Source of the DNA: Phytohabitans sp036906915
GTDB lineage: Bacteria > Actinomycetota > Actinomycetes > Mycobacteriales > Micromonosporaceae
Reading direction: 5' to 3'
Length of the DNA stretch: 45,486 nucleotides
Assembly: GCF_036906915.1 (NCBI RefSeq)
Contig: NZ_JBAKHX010000065.1
Location: forward strand, 1-45,486
The notes below the pieces were generated by a model. That model ran no database searches. It was not told the origin of the DNA and saw nothing but the letters and a program-made list of their open reading frames with translations. Within the stretch, counting starts at the first letter, position 1, and the number at the start of each line of letters is the position of its first letter. Made by a program: the position numbers and the translations under genes. Shown here one piece after another: positions 7,720-15,108 of this stretch.

Positions 7720-9006
7720 GGCGGGAGGGAGGGACAGGGAGGGAAGGGAGGGAGGGAGGGAGTGCGGGGGGCGCACGCGCTTGTCGGACGCGGTCGGGCC
7801 GTGGGAGGTCAGGACCACCGGCACACCAAGGGTGTCGGCGACGGCGGCGGGCCAGTCGTCCGGTGGGATCTCCGTGTACAGGGGAAGGGTTGTGGTCAGG
7901 CGGCGGGTGAGGGCCGCCTGGCGGTCGAGGTCGCCGGGCTGGCCGGGTTCGAGGCGTGCGGTCCAGTCGTAGGCGACGCACATCCGCAGCGCCGGGCTCA
8001 CCGCGTCCAGGTGGGTGAGCGCGATCCCGTCCACACCGCCGGCCACGTCGAGCGCGTACCGGTGTGCGACCGCGTCGAAGTGCCCGAAGCGGAACCGCCC
8101 CTGCCACGCGTTCGTCGGGTTGTGCGGGTCGGCGAGCGGCAGCGCGGCGTCCTCGGTGACCAGCGGTCCCGGGCCGTGCCGGGTGGTGACGGTGCGCAGC
8201 ACGCCGAGGCGGGTGGCGGCGCCGGCCCAGCCGGCCTCGGCGAGCAGCTTGTCGGCGTTGGCGAAGGTCGTGGTGCTCCAGGTCGTGTACGGGTGGAACC
8301 CGTGCCACTCGTCCAGCAGCACGCCCTGTGCCCCCTCGAACACCACCGGGCCGGCGGCGAGCAGGTCGTGCAGGTACCCACCGTCCACGATGGAGACGAC
8401 CGCGGCGAACCCCCGGTAGGCGTCGACGGCGGCGCCGACCGGTGGGGCGTCGAGCGGGCCCAGCTCGGCGGTGAGCCGGTCGCGTAGCACGGCGAGCTTC
8501 GCGCCCAGGGTGCCCGGGTCGCGGCAGTCGGCCACGCGCGGCGCGTCGTCGGGGTGGGCGAGGTAATAGGCCATCGCCTCGCCCACCCCCTTGCCGCAGG
8601 AGCCGTGCCGGTCGGCCCCGCGGGCGATCTCCCTGGCCCGGTTGGCGGCCCGGTGGTACGGCGTGGCCATGAGCGCCGCGCCGTCGATGGTGAGCCGGTC
8701 GAAGGCGTCGGCGACGCCCACCGCCGCGAGGTGGTCGGCCTCCGTCGCCAGCGCGAGCGGGTCGACCACCATGAACCGGGACAGGTGGGTGCGCACGCCA
8801 GGCCGGAATGACCCGGCACCGAACTGGGCGAACGTGTGGTGGCGCCCGTCGGGCAGCACGACGGTGTGCGCCGCCTGCCCGCCCCCGTTATAGCGCACCA
8901 CCGCCGAGACCGGCCGCCCGTCGATGCCCTGAGCGCACAGCCAGTCGACGACCGTTCCCTTGCCCGCGTCGCCGTACCCGAGGTCGGCCACCACCACGTG
9001 CCTCAT
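7693..9006 (-). CDS. Divergent adenylosuccinate synthetase-like enzyme (PurA family)
   Basis: 437 residues. The family ligates aspartate to IMP using GTP. The P-loop-like start is VADLGYGDAGKGT in place of the usual GAQWGDEGKGK: catalytic Asp13 and Lys16 are kept but Trp and Glu are lost. The phosphate-binding His47 is kept in QAAHT (usually NAGHT). The guanine-binding segment reads THLDAVS where PurA has TKLD. So it is not the housekeeping enzyme and may use other nucleotides, as phage PurZ does; this is inference. The natural end is about SDKRVR. The last 25 residues are encoded by simple repeat and palindromic element C. ATG 9006 overlaps the VWA stop by ATGA; it is third in a three-gene operon. 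Confidence 0.82.
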   Translation of the reverse strand: MRHVVVADLGYGDAGKGTVVDWLCAQGIDGRPVSAVVRYNGGGQAAHTVVLPDGRHHTFAQFGAGSFRPGVRTHLSRFMVVDPLALATEADHLAAVGVADAFDRLTIDGAALMATPYHRAANRAREIARGADRHGSCGKGVGEAMAYYLAHPDDAPRVADCRDPGTLGAKLAVLRDRLTAELGPLDAPPVGAAVDAYRGFAAVVSIVDGGYLHDLLAAGPVVFEGAQGVLLDEWHGFHPYTTWSTTTFANADKLLAEAGWAGAATRLGVLRTVTTRHGPGPLVTEDAALPLADPHNPTNAWQGRFRFGHFDAVAHRYALDVAGGVDGIALTHLDAVSPALRMCVAYDWTARLEPGQPGDLDRQAALTRRLTTTLPLYTEIPPDDWPAAVADTLGVPVVLTSHGPTASDKRVRPPHSLPPSLPSLSLPPADQGQTHML

Positions 9007-9899
9007 ACCCAGCGCATCCCCGACAGCGCCCGAGAGACGGCCGGGCTGGCGTCCGAGCCCAGCTCGGCCAGGTCGGTGAGGCCGCCGTCGAGGTCGACGG
9101 TGCCCTCGCCGAGCCCGACCGTGAGCGCGATCATCTCGCAGACCGCGTCGAGGTTGTCCAGCTCGACGGCGTTCTGGCCGAGCAGGTCGCGCCAGAAGCT
9201 GAGTATGGTCAGGTTGCCCGCGTAGCTGGAGCCAGCCGGCAGCAGGTAGTACGTCTGGAACTTCTGCCGCACCTCGGCGACGATCCGCTCCAGCGCCACG
9301 TCTTCGCCTGGGTCGTCGCCGATGACGCGGCGCACCTCGCGGGCCTTGACCCGGTCGTAGGCCATCTCGTCGCCGATGATGAACAGGTAGCCGCGGCGGC
9401 CGCGCCGTTCGTAGCAGTCGATCGACGTGTGCCGGGCCATGAAGTAGAGCGCCAGCTCGTACGACTCGGTCTGCTGCCCGCCGCCTCCGCCTTCGAGGAC
9501 GATGCGGCCGAGGTCGTCGTCCATCCGGTTGTCCGATTCGAACTGTCCGATCTGGAGCGGCACGCGGTCGCACGTGGCGTCGCCGATCGCGCCGAACATG
9601 ATCTGCGGGTCGCGCGCGTACCCCTTGCGCTGCAGCAGCCCGAGCAGGTTCGGCAGCCGGCTCTGCAGGATGCGCGGCACTCGCCGCATCGACCCGGTGA
9701 CGTCGAACAGCACCGCGATCGCCAGCGAGTCGGGGTGCTCGGCCGAGTCGCGGCTCTCCCGGAACGCGTCGCGCGGGTCGAGTTTGGGGTGGACCGTGCG
9801 CGCCCCGCCGTCGCTGTAGGCGAACGCGCTCCTGCCCGTCGCCCGCCGGTACCGGTCGGCTGCCTCGTAGACATCGGTGGACCAGATCCCACTGCCCAT
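9003..9899 (-). CDS. VWA-like domain protein
   Basis: 298 residues, cytoplasmic (no signal peptide or membrane segment). A von Willebrand factor A-like fold starts near residue 60 with a MIDAS-type metal motif, LFDVTGSM (Asp66). QTESYELALYFMARHT and GYLFIIGDEMAYDRV follow, the latter resembling the third strand and loop of VWA folds. The C-terminal 80 residues (TYYLLPAGSSYAGN, FWRDLLGQNAVELDN) are unassigned. The start at 9899 has GGGAGG upstream and lies 14 bp after the NUDIX stop; the end overlaps the PurA-like start. VWA proteins mediate metal-dependent protein contacts, so a partner role for the PurA-like enzyme is possible. Confidence 0.8.
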   Translation of the reverse strand: MGSGIWSTDVYEAADRYRRATGRSAFAYSDGGARTVHPKLDPRDAFRESRDSAEHPDSLAIAVLFDVTGSMRRVPRILQSRLPNLLGLLQRKGYARDPQIMFGAIGDATCDRVPLQIGQFESDNRMDDDLGRIVLEGGGGGQQTESYELALYFMARHTSIDCYERRGRRGYLFIIGDEMAYDRVKAREVRRVIGDDPGEDVALERIVAEVRQKFQTYYLLPAGSSYAGNLTILSFWRDLLGQNAVELDNLDAVCEMIALTVGLGEGTVDLDGGLTDLAELGSDASPAVSRALSGMRWV

Positions 9900-9913
9900 G
9901 GTGTACCTCCCTG

Positions 9914-10672
9914 TTATCGCGTGGTTTCTTCGGTGGCCGGCCGCAGCAGCGCGGGGTGCAGCAGGCGGGCGTCGCCGGCCCGGTACAGCCGGGCGCGGGG
10001 GCCGCCGCGTGGGCCGCCGTGCTCGGTGGTGGCGCCGGTGCTCTCGACCAGGCCGGGCACGGAGAGCACCTTGCGGTGGAAGTTGCCGGCGTGCAGCGGG
10101 TGGCCCCAGACGGTCTCGTAGACCGCCCGCAGCTCGGCGACGGTGAACTCCTCGCCGAGGAACCGGGTGGCGAGGGGGGTGTACTCCAGCTTCGCCCGCG
10201 CGCGCTCCAGGCCGTCGGCCACGATCCGCTCGTGGTCGAACGCCAGCCGGCGGCTGGCCAGCGCCGCGACCGGGAGCCACTCGGCGTCTCCCGCGTCGGT
10301 GCCGGCGGACGGCTCGGGCAGGTCGGGCGCGAACGCCAGGTAGGCGACGGAGACGACCCGCATGCGCGGGTCGCGGTCGGGCGCGCCGTAGCTGGCGAGC
10401 TGTTCGAGGTGTACGCGGTGCAGCTCCTCGCCGCCCAGGCCGGTCTCCTCGGCGAGCTCGCGCCCCGCCGCGGCCGGCAGGTCCTCCCCCGGTCGCACGA
10501 ACCCGCCGGGCAGGGCCCAGTAGTCCATGAACGGCTGCTCGGCGCGGCGCACGAGCAGCAGGTGCAGGACGCCCTCGCGGATGGTCAGCGCGACCACGTC
10601 GACGGTGACCGCCACCGCCGGGTAGGCGCGCGGGTCGTACGCCGCCAGGTACTGCTCCTCGGTCACAACCAC
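9914..10672 (-). CDS. NUDIX hydrolase with C-terminal winged helix, NrtR-like
   Basis: 252 residues. The NUDIX box at about 57-79 fits the consensus (GFVRPGE, then RELAEETGL), so hydrolysis of an ADP-ribose-like nucleotide is possible. Residues about 165-215 (EFTVAELRAVYETVWG, NFHRKVL) match the winged-helix tail of NrtR, a repressor of NAD metabolism genes that binds ADP-ribose or related ligands. The GTG start at 10672 has AGAGGA upstream. The gene leads the operon with the VWA and PurA-like genes, and two CTCAG-type palindromes lie over its leader, suggesting self-control. The regulator role is inferred from the domain order. Confidence 0.85.
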   Translation of the reverse strand: MVVTEEQYLAAYDPRAYPAVAVTVDVVALTIREGVLHLLLVRRAEQPFMDYWALPGGFVRPGEDLPAAAGRELAEETGLGGEELHRVHLEQLASYGAPDRDPRMRVVSVAYLAFAPDLPEPSAGTDAGDAEWLPVAALASRRLAFDHERIVADGLERARAKLEYTPLATRFLGEEFTVAELRAVYETVWGHPLHAGNFHRKVLSVPGLVESTGATTEHGGPRGGPRARLYRAGDARLLHPALLRPATEETTR

Positions 10673-10677
10673 GGTTC

Positions 10678-10710
10678 CTCTCAGGTTGAGAACTACTCAG
10701 ACTGAGAGTA
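10678..10710 (-). promoter_or_regulatory. Double palindromic operator before the NUDIX operon
   Basis: Two boxes, CTCAGGTTGAG (10680-10690) and CTCAGACTGAG (10696-10706), have centres 16 bp apart and lie directly upstream of the NUDIX start codon; the first overlaps its ribosome binding site. Paired half-palindromes are what a dimeric repressor such as the encoded NrtR-like protein would bind. Confidence 0.55.
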
Positions 10711-10751
10711 ACCGTGGTCGCCGCTCTCCACAAGACCGTGCGAGCCTGGGC

Positions 10752-10861
10752 TCAGGTGATCCGTTGCCCCAGGCCACCGTCGACCGATGCGTGGTCGAGC
10801 AGGCACATGATCACCACGTCGCTGGCCGCGACCGCCTCGGCGACCGTGCCGGCGCGCGCAG
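10752..10861 (-). pseudogene. Remnant of a 6-phosphogluconate-dehydrogenase-like/imine reductase gene
   Basis: Read leftwards, this stretch gives RAGTVAEAVAASDVVIMCL followed by LDHASV and stops at 10752. The sequence looks like the part of the N-terminal Rossmann domain of 3-hydroxyisobutyrate-dehydrogenase/imine-reductase proteins just after the first cofactor strand. The rest of the gene is absent on both sides: the regulator remnant begins at once to the right. Only about 35 codons support the assignment. Confidence 0.45.
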
Positions 10862-11600
10862 CGCCGCGCTCTTTCGCGAACTGGGTGGCCGTTGGGGCCT
10901 GCTGAAGGCCACCGGCGTGCTGAGCGCGCTGGCCGAGGTCGCGGGCGACTACGCCGAGGCGGCCCGACTGCGCCGGGATGGGCTGCGGATGGCCGAAGAA
11001 CTCGGACTGTGGATCGAGGTCTCGTACGTACTGTCCGGGCTGGGCAGGATCGCGTTGTTGACCGGCGACCACGCACGGGCCGACGAGCTGCACGGGCGGG
11101 CGATGCGGTTAGCCGCACGGCATTCGCACAGGCGGGGCGAGCAGTTCGCCGAGGTGGGGCTGGGGCTCTCCGCACGCCGGCAGGGCCGGCTCGACGACGC
11201 CGAGACCCACCTGCGCAGGTGGCTGGAGTGGTGCCGCCAGATCGACGGGGACATGGGCGCGGCACTGATCCTCGCCGAGCTTGGCTTCATCGCCGAACAG
11301 CGCGGCGACGCCGAGGCCGCGCTGGCCACGCACCTGGAGGGCTACGCCGCCGCGCGCGCGACGGACGACCCGCGGGCAATCGCCCTCGCCCAGGAGGGGT
11401 TGGCCGGTGCGCACGCGCTCGCCGGCCGGTACGAGGAGGCGTCGCGCCTGCTCGCGACGGCGACCGCCCATCGCGAGTCGGCGGGCACGCCCCTTCCCCC
11501 GGCGGAGCGCGGCGACGTCGACCGGATCGAGGCCCTCCTGCGCGGCTCTGTCGCCGACCCGCCCTTCGCGCACCGCGGCAGCGGTGCACTCCCGTCCTGA
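10862..11600 (+). pseudogene. 3' fragment of an AfsR/SARP-type regulator (TPR repeats)
   Basis: From ALFRELGGRWGLLKA to RGSVADPP the translation consists of tetratricopeptide-like helical pairs (GDYAEAARLRRDGLRMAEEL, GDHARADELHGRAMRLA, GRLDDAETHLRRWLEW, GDAEAALATHLEGY, GRYEEASRLLATA). These are typical of the C-terminal end of large AfsR-like regulators of secondary metabolism. The DNA-binding, BTAD and NB-ARC parts (usually several hundred residues) are missing. The upstream codons in this frame (from 10686) read through the reverse-strand remnant and are not family sequence. It is therefore a truncated leftover and probably not functional. Confidence 0.65.
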
Positions 11601-11616
11601 ACTCGACCGCCGGTTG

Positions 11617-12111
11617 TCATCCCGCGTCGTACCGCGTGTACAGCGCCGCCCGGGCACCCTCGGGGTCGAGCCGGCTCAGGATGGCGTCGGTGATGTCCTT
11701 GAGCTGGGAGACCTGCTGCGGCGTGAGGGCGTCGATGACGTGCTGCCGCACGGTCGCCACGTGACCGGGCGCGCTGTCGCGCACCTTCTGCAAGCCGGCG
11801 TCGGTGAGCCGGGCGTTGGTGGCGCGCCGGTCGTCGGGGCACGAGAAACGCTCCAGCAGCCCGCGCGCCTCCAGCCGCTGCACCACGTGCGACAGGCGGG
11901 CCAGCGTGGCGCCGGTCTGCCGCGCGAGGGTCGTCATGCGCAGGGTGCGCTCCGGAGACTCCGACAGCATGGCGAGCACGTAGTAGTCGAAGTGGGTCAG
12001 CTGCGCGTCGCGCCGCAGCTGGCTGTCGAGGACGCCGGGCAGCAGCTCCAGCACCGTCACGAGCCGGACCCATGCTGCCAGCTGCTCCCGATCGAGCCAC
12101 CGCGTGTCCAT
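11617..12111 (-). CDS. MarR-family transcriptional regulator
   Basis: 164 residues from Met at 12111 (MDTRWLDREQ). The winged helix-turn-helix region includes LTHFDYYVLAMLSE, LARQTGATLARLSHVVQRLEARGLLER and the wing CPDDRRATNARLTDAG. It is divergent from the F420-reductase-like gene, with a perfect 16-bp inverted repeat between them, so it most likely represses both itself and that gene. MarR proteins respond to phenolic or oxidising small molecules. Upstream Met codons to 12201 lie inside the operator and are not used here. Confidence 0.9.
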   Translation of the reverse strand: MDTRWLDREQLAAWVRLVTVLELLPGVLDSQLRRDAQLTHFDYYVLAMLSESPERTLRMTTLARQTGATLARLSHVVQRLEARGLLERFSCPDDRRATNARLTDAGLQKVRDSAPGHVATVRQHVIDALTPQQVSQLKDITDAILSRLDPEGARAALYTRYDAG

Positions 12112-12132
12112 GGTCACATCATAGCCGAAAAA

Positions 12133-12178
12133 GTTGTCGCTACAACTAACACGGCGTAGAACTAGTTGTAGCGACAAC
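12133..12178. promoter_or_regulatory. Perfect inverted-repeat operator between MarR and reductase genes
   Basis: The arms GTTGTCGCTACAACTA (12133-12148) and TAGTTGTAGCGACAAC (12163-12178) are exact reverse complements, with a 14-bp spacer. Each arm is itself a TTGT-N4-ACAA near-palindrome, so two dimers could bind. It fills the space between the two divergent start codons. Confidence 0.8.
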
Positions 12179-12194
12179 AAACCAGGAGGACACC

Positions 12195-12770
12195 ATGGCA
12201 CACGTCAGCATCATCGGCACCGGCAACATGGGCGAGGCCGTCGCCGGCCTCGTCACCAAGGGCGGCAACACCGTCGAGCTGTTCAACAGCTCCGACGCCG
12301 GCAAGCGCGTCACCGGCGACATCGTCGTCCTGGCCGTCCCCTACCCGGCCGTCTCCGACGTGATCGCCGAGCGGGGCGAGCAGCTCGCCGGCAAGATCGT
12401 CGTCGACCTCACCAACCCGCTGAACTTCGAGACGTTCGACGAGCTGGTCGTCCCCGCCGACAGCTCCGCCGCGGCCGAGATCGCCGCCGCGCTACCCGCG
12501 TCGCGGGTGCTGAAGGCTTTCAACACCAACTTCGCCGGCAGCCTGGTCTCCGGCACCGTCGACGGCCAGCCGACCACGGTGCTGGTCGCCGGTGACGACG
12601 CCGAGGCCAAGGCGCTGCTGTCGGGTGTGGTCAGCGCGGCCGGCCTGCGCGCCATCGACGCCGGCGGCCTCACGCGCGCCCGCGAGCTGGAGGCGGTCGG
12701 TTTTCTGCAGCTCGCGCTGGCCGTGACCGAGAAGATCTCCTGGACCGGCGGGTTCGCCGTCGTCTCCTGA
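12195..12770 (+). CDS. NADPH-dependent F420 reductase-like NAD(P)-binding protein
   Basis: 191 residues. A Rossmann loop GTGNMGEAVA (8-17) is followed by DIVVLAVPYPAV, KIVVDLTNPL and SRVLKAFNTNFAG, the pattern of the NpdG/F420-reductase-like family, which moves hydride between NADPH and a deazaflavin or related acceptor. The length fits that family (about 190-220). ATG 12195 has AGGAGG six bases upstream. It is controlled from the shared operator by the divergent MarR gene. A true F420 role is inferred; many relatives are uncharacterised. Confidence 0.82.
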   Translation: MAHVSIIGTGNMGEAVAGLVTKGGNTVELFNSSDAGKRVTGDIVVLAVPYPAVSDVIAERGEQLAGKIVVDLTNPLNFETFDELVVPADSSAAAEIAAALPASRVLKAFNTNFAGSLVSGTVDGQPTTVLVAGDDAEAKALLSGVVSAAGLRAIDAGGLTRARELEAVGFLQLALAVTEKISWTGGFAVVS

Positions 12771-12795
12771 CATCACCGCGCGGCGACGCGGCAGG

Positions 12796-12990
12796 TCACA
12801 GCAGGGACGGCCCGCGTTCTGGCAGCTCGACGTCGTCGTCCACACCATGGGGGCACATGCAGACGCCCTGCTCGCCGACGAGCCTGGCGCGGGCCGGCGT
12901 GTACTCGTTCTTCTCCAAAGCGGGCAGGGGGCGTCCACATTGATCACACAGTCGAATACCGGTGGTCGCACCGACGCGGATCGCCGTCAT
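12796..12990 (-). CDS. Small cysteine-containing protein, possible zinc ribbon
   Basis: 64 residues from ATG 12990, which has AGAGGAG six bases upstream. Two cysteine pairs, CDQC near residue 15 and CMC near residue 44, could bind one zinc ion; the end is acidic (DDDVELPERG). No family recognised. It converges on the reductase gene with 25 bp between the stops. Confidence 0.6.
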   Translation of the reverse strand: MTAIRVGATTGIRLCDQCGRPLPALEKNEYTPARARLVGEQGVCMCPHGVDDDVELPERGPSLL

Positions 12991-13154
12991 CGGATCTCCT
13001 CTGGGGAAAGCCGCACCCGGGCGGCACCCGAACGCGTAAGCCTCCACGATTACCTTTCACACCCCGCCCGCGCCACCCTGTCGTCCTCTGGTGAGCCAAC
13101 TCACCGCTGAACGCGTCCGGGGCGATCGGCTGAACCCGCCGAGACGACAGGGCC

Positions 13155-13475
13155 CTACCAGCCCTGCTGCTGGTGCCCGTTGCCGTACCCGCCGCCGCCC
13201 TGCTGCTGCGCCGGCCGGGCCGCGGGCGGCTGCGCGCACGTCGCGGCGTGCTGCACCTGCCACTGGTGCAGGGCGTTCTTGACCCGCACCGCGTCGGTCA
13301 TCGCGGCGTCGAGCTCGTGGTGCAGGCGGCTCATCTCGTCGGCCACGTGGCGCAGGAAGGTGTAGACCTGCTCCGGGTCCAGGCCGCCACGGCGGCGCGG
13401 CGCCGCGGTGAACGTCGCGTCACGCACGTCCTGCGGGCGCAGCCGACCGGCTCGTCCGCCCGGGCCATTGGACAC
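13155..13475 (-). CDS. DivIVA-domain protein, short
   Basis: 106 residues. Residues about 12-55 (LRPQDVRDATFTAAPRRRGG, then LDPEQVYTFLRHVADEMSRLHHEL) match the DivIVA N-terminal module, and a short coiled coil follows. The C-terminal end is rich in Gln and Gly (PAQQQGGGGYGNGHQQQGW). It is too short to be the polar-growth protein Wag31/DivIVA itself (normally over 250 residues). The GTG start 13475 has GGGGAGG about ten bases upstream. It probably has a cell-division or membrane-curvature related role; partners are unknown. The 224 bp between it and the reductase gene holds nothing I can name. Confidence 0.82.
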   Translation of the reverse strand: MSNGPGGRAGRLRPQDVRDATFTAAPRRRGGLDPEQVYTFLRHVADEMSRLHHELDAAMTDAVRVKNALHQWQVQHAATCAQPPAARPAQQQGGGGYGNGHQQQGW

Positions 13476-13699
13476 CGAGCTTCACCTCCCCTGAGCAGCC
13501 GGACGGTGTGACCACCGGCAGGTCCACACTGTAGTCGACGCAACACGTTGGTGCTGCAACGCAACAACGCAGACCCGCCGCATCCGGCCAGGTGCTGTCA
13601 GGCCCCGTCGGGCGAGCGTGACGCCGAAGAGCCGTGGGAGCCGCGGCTCTTGATCTTCCTGCCGGCCCAGATTGCGCCGGAGATGGCGGGATCGCCCGC

Positions 13700-14917
13700 C
13701 TATGTGACAACCGTCGCGGCGGGGAGAGCGGCGCCCGCGGGCAGAGCGCTGCGGTAGCGGGCGACCGCGGCTGTAGTGGCGTTGCCGCCGAGGCCGACCA
13801 CGCCCACGAGGACGCCGCCGCGGTGGTAGCCGACGATCACATCGCCGTCCAGGTCGCCGTCCAGGTCGCCGTCGAGGACGCGGATGTCGGCGGTGCCAAG
13901 GCCCGGGGCGCCGATCGCCTGTAGCCGGTCGCCGTACTGGTCGCTCCAGAATGTCGGCAACGGCGCGAAGGCTGCGCTGTCGAGCGGCGCGCCGGTGAGC
14001 CCGGCGACCAGGGTGCGGGCGGCGCGCTTGGCGGTGTCGCCGGGGATGCTCCAGTGCTCGACGCGGCGAGGCACGGCGTCGAAGCGCGCGTTGGGGAATC
14101 GTGCCACGTCGCCGACCGCGACCAGGTATGGCAGGCCCTCGACGCGCAGGTGAGCGTCGCAGAGCAGCCCGTCGGACAGGTCGAGGCCGTTTCCGTCGAA
14201 GCATCCGGTGTTGGGCAACGAGCCGACCGCCTCCACCACGGCGTCGGCGTGCAGCACCGTGCCGTCGTCGAGCACGACCCGCCCCGTCTCGAACCGGTCG
14301 ACGGTGCGTCCGAGGTGGAACCGCACCCCGTGGCGCTGGTGGCGGCGCAGCAGGGCGGCCGCCAGCGGTTCGCCGAGTGGGCCGAGCATCGGCAGCGCCA
14401 GCGGGTCGACCACGGCCACCTCGACACCGACGCGTCGGGCGGTGGCGGCCACCTCGCAGCCGATGAACCCGGCGCCGACGACCACGAGCCGCGCGCCCGG
14501 TACTAGTGCGGGGCGCAGGCGCAGCGCGTCGTCGAGCGTCCGCAGCACGTGCCGTCCGACCTCCGTGCCTGGGCGGCGCAGGCGGCGAGGACGCAGGCCG
14601 GTCGCGGCCACGAGCCCGTCGAAAGCCAGCGGCTCGCCGTCGGTCAGCGCCAGCACCCGCGCGCCGAGGTCCACGGTGGATACGCTCGTGCCCAGCCGCC
14701 AGGTGACGTCGGCGACGCTGGCGCGCGGGCGGAACGCGAGCGACCCGAATGACGCCGTGCCGGCGAGGGCCTCTTTAGACAGTGGCGGCCGGTTGTACGG
14801 CATGTGCGGCTCAGCGCCGATGACGGTGATCTCGCCGGTCCAGCCGGCCGCCCGCAGCTGCTCGGCCGCCCGCAGTCCGCCCAGGGAGGCGCCGACGACC
14901 GCGATCCGCTCAGCCAT
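13700..14917 (-). CDS. FAD-dependent ferredoxin reductase
   Basis: 405 residues, the normal length for NAD(P)H:ferredoxin reductases of the putidaredoxin-reductase type. FAD loop GASLGGLRAAEQLR at the N-terminus, YNRPPLSKE at about 42, NAD loop GAGFIGCEVA near the middle and a second FAD motif LVAVGDVARFP. It passes electrons to the ferredoxin encoded just upstream (8-bp gene overlap) and through it most likely to the P450 at 23.4 kb. Near the C-terminus a DGDLDGDLDGD tandem is inserted (12-bp repeat in the DNA). Last gene of the operon starting at 18278. Confidence 0.92.
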   Translation of the reverse strand: MAERIAVVGASLGGLRAAEQLRAAGWTGEITVIGAEPHMPYNRPPLSKEALAGTASFGSLAFRPRASVADVTWRLGTSVSTVDLGARVLALTDGEPLAFDGLVAATGLRPRRLRRPGTEVGRHVLRTLDDALRLRPALVPGARLVVVGAGFIGCEVAATARRVGVEVAVVDPLALPMLGPLGEPLAAALLRRHQRHGVRFHLGRTVDRFETGRVVLDDGTVLHADAVVEAVGSLPNTGCFDGNGLDLSDGLLCDAHLRVEGLPYLVAVGDVARFPNARFDAVPRRVEHWSIPGDTAKRAARTLVAGLTGAPLDSAAFAPLPTFWSDQYGDRLQAIGAPGLGTADIRVLDGDLDGDLDGDVIVGYHRGGVLVGVVGLGGNATTAAVARYRSALPAGAALPAATVVT

Positions 14918-15098
14918 CGATCCGGATCGCCTGTAGTGGGCAGACGTCGGCGGCCTCCTCCACCGCGTCCCGCAGTGCCTCGTCGGGCTCGGCGACGAAG
15001 CCGAGCTTGCCGCCGTCGTCGAGGTGGAACACCTCGGGGGCGGCGAAGACGCACTGGCCGTGGTCCTGGCATCTGGCCAGATCGACGACGACTCTCAT
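14910..15098 (-). CDS. Small ferredoxin, probably 3Fe-4S
   Basis: 62 residues, typical of actinomycete ferredoxins that serve cytochrome P450s. Ligands: Cys10, Cys16 and Cys53 (CQDHGQC, then VCPLQAI). The middle position of the first motif is His13 instead of Cys, which predicts a 3Fe-4S cluster or a cluster with an unusual His ligand. The gene lies between the FAH-family gene (10 bp) and the reductase (overlap), so the redox pair is made together with the ring-cleavage enzymes. Confidence 0.92.
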   Translation of the reverse strand: MRVVVDLARCQDHGQCVFAAPEVFHLDDGGKLGFVAEPDEALRDAVEEAADVCPLQAIRIDG

Positions 15099-15108
15099 GT
15101 GGGCTCCC

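Noticed and set aside
7693..9006. Housekeeping adenylosuccinate synthetase
   Set aside because: The changed P-loop, NAGHT and TKLD motifs and the operon context argue against the normal purine-pathway enzyme.
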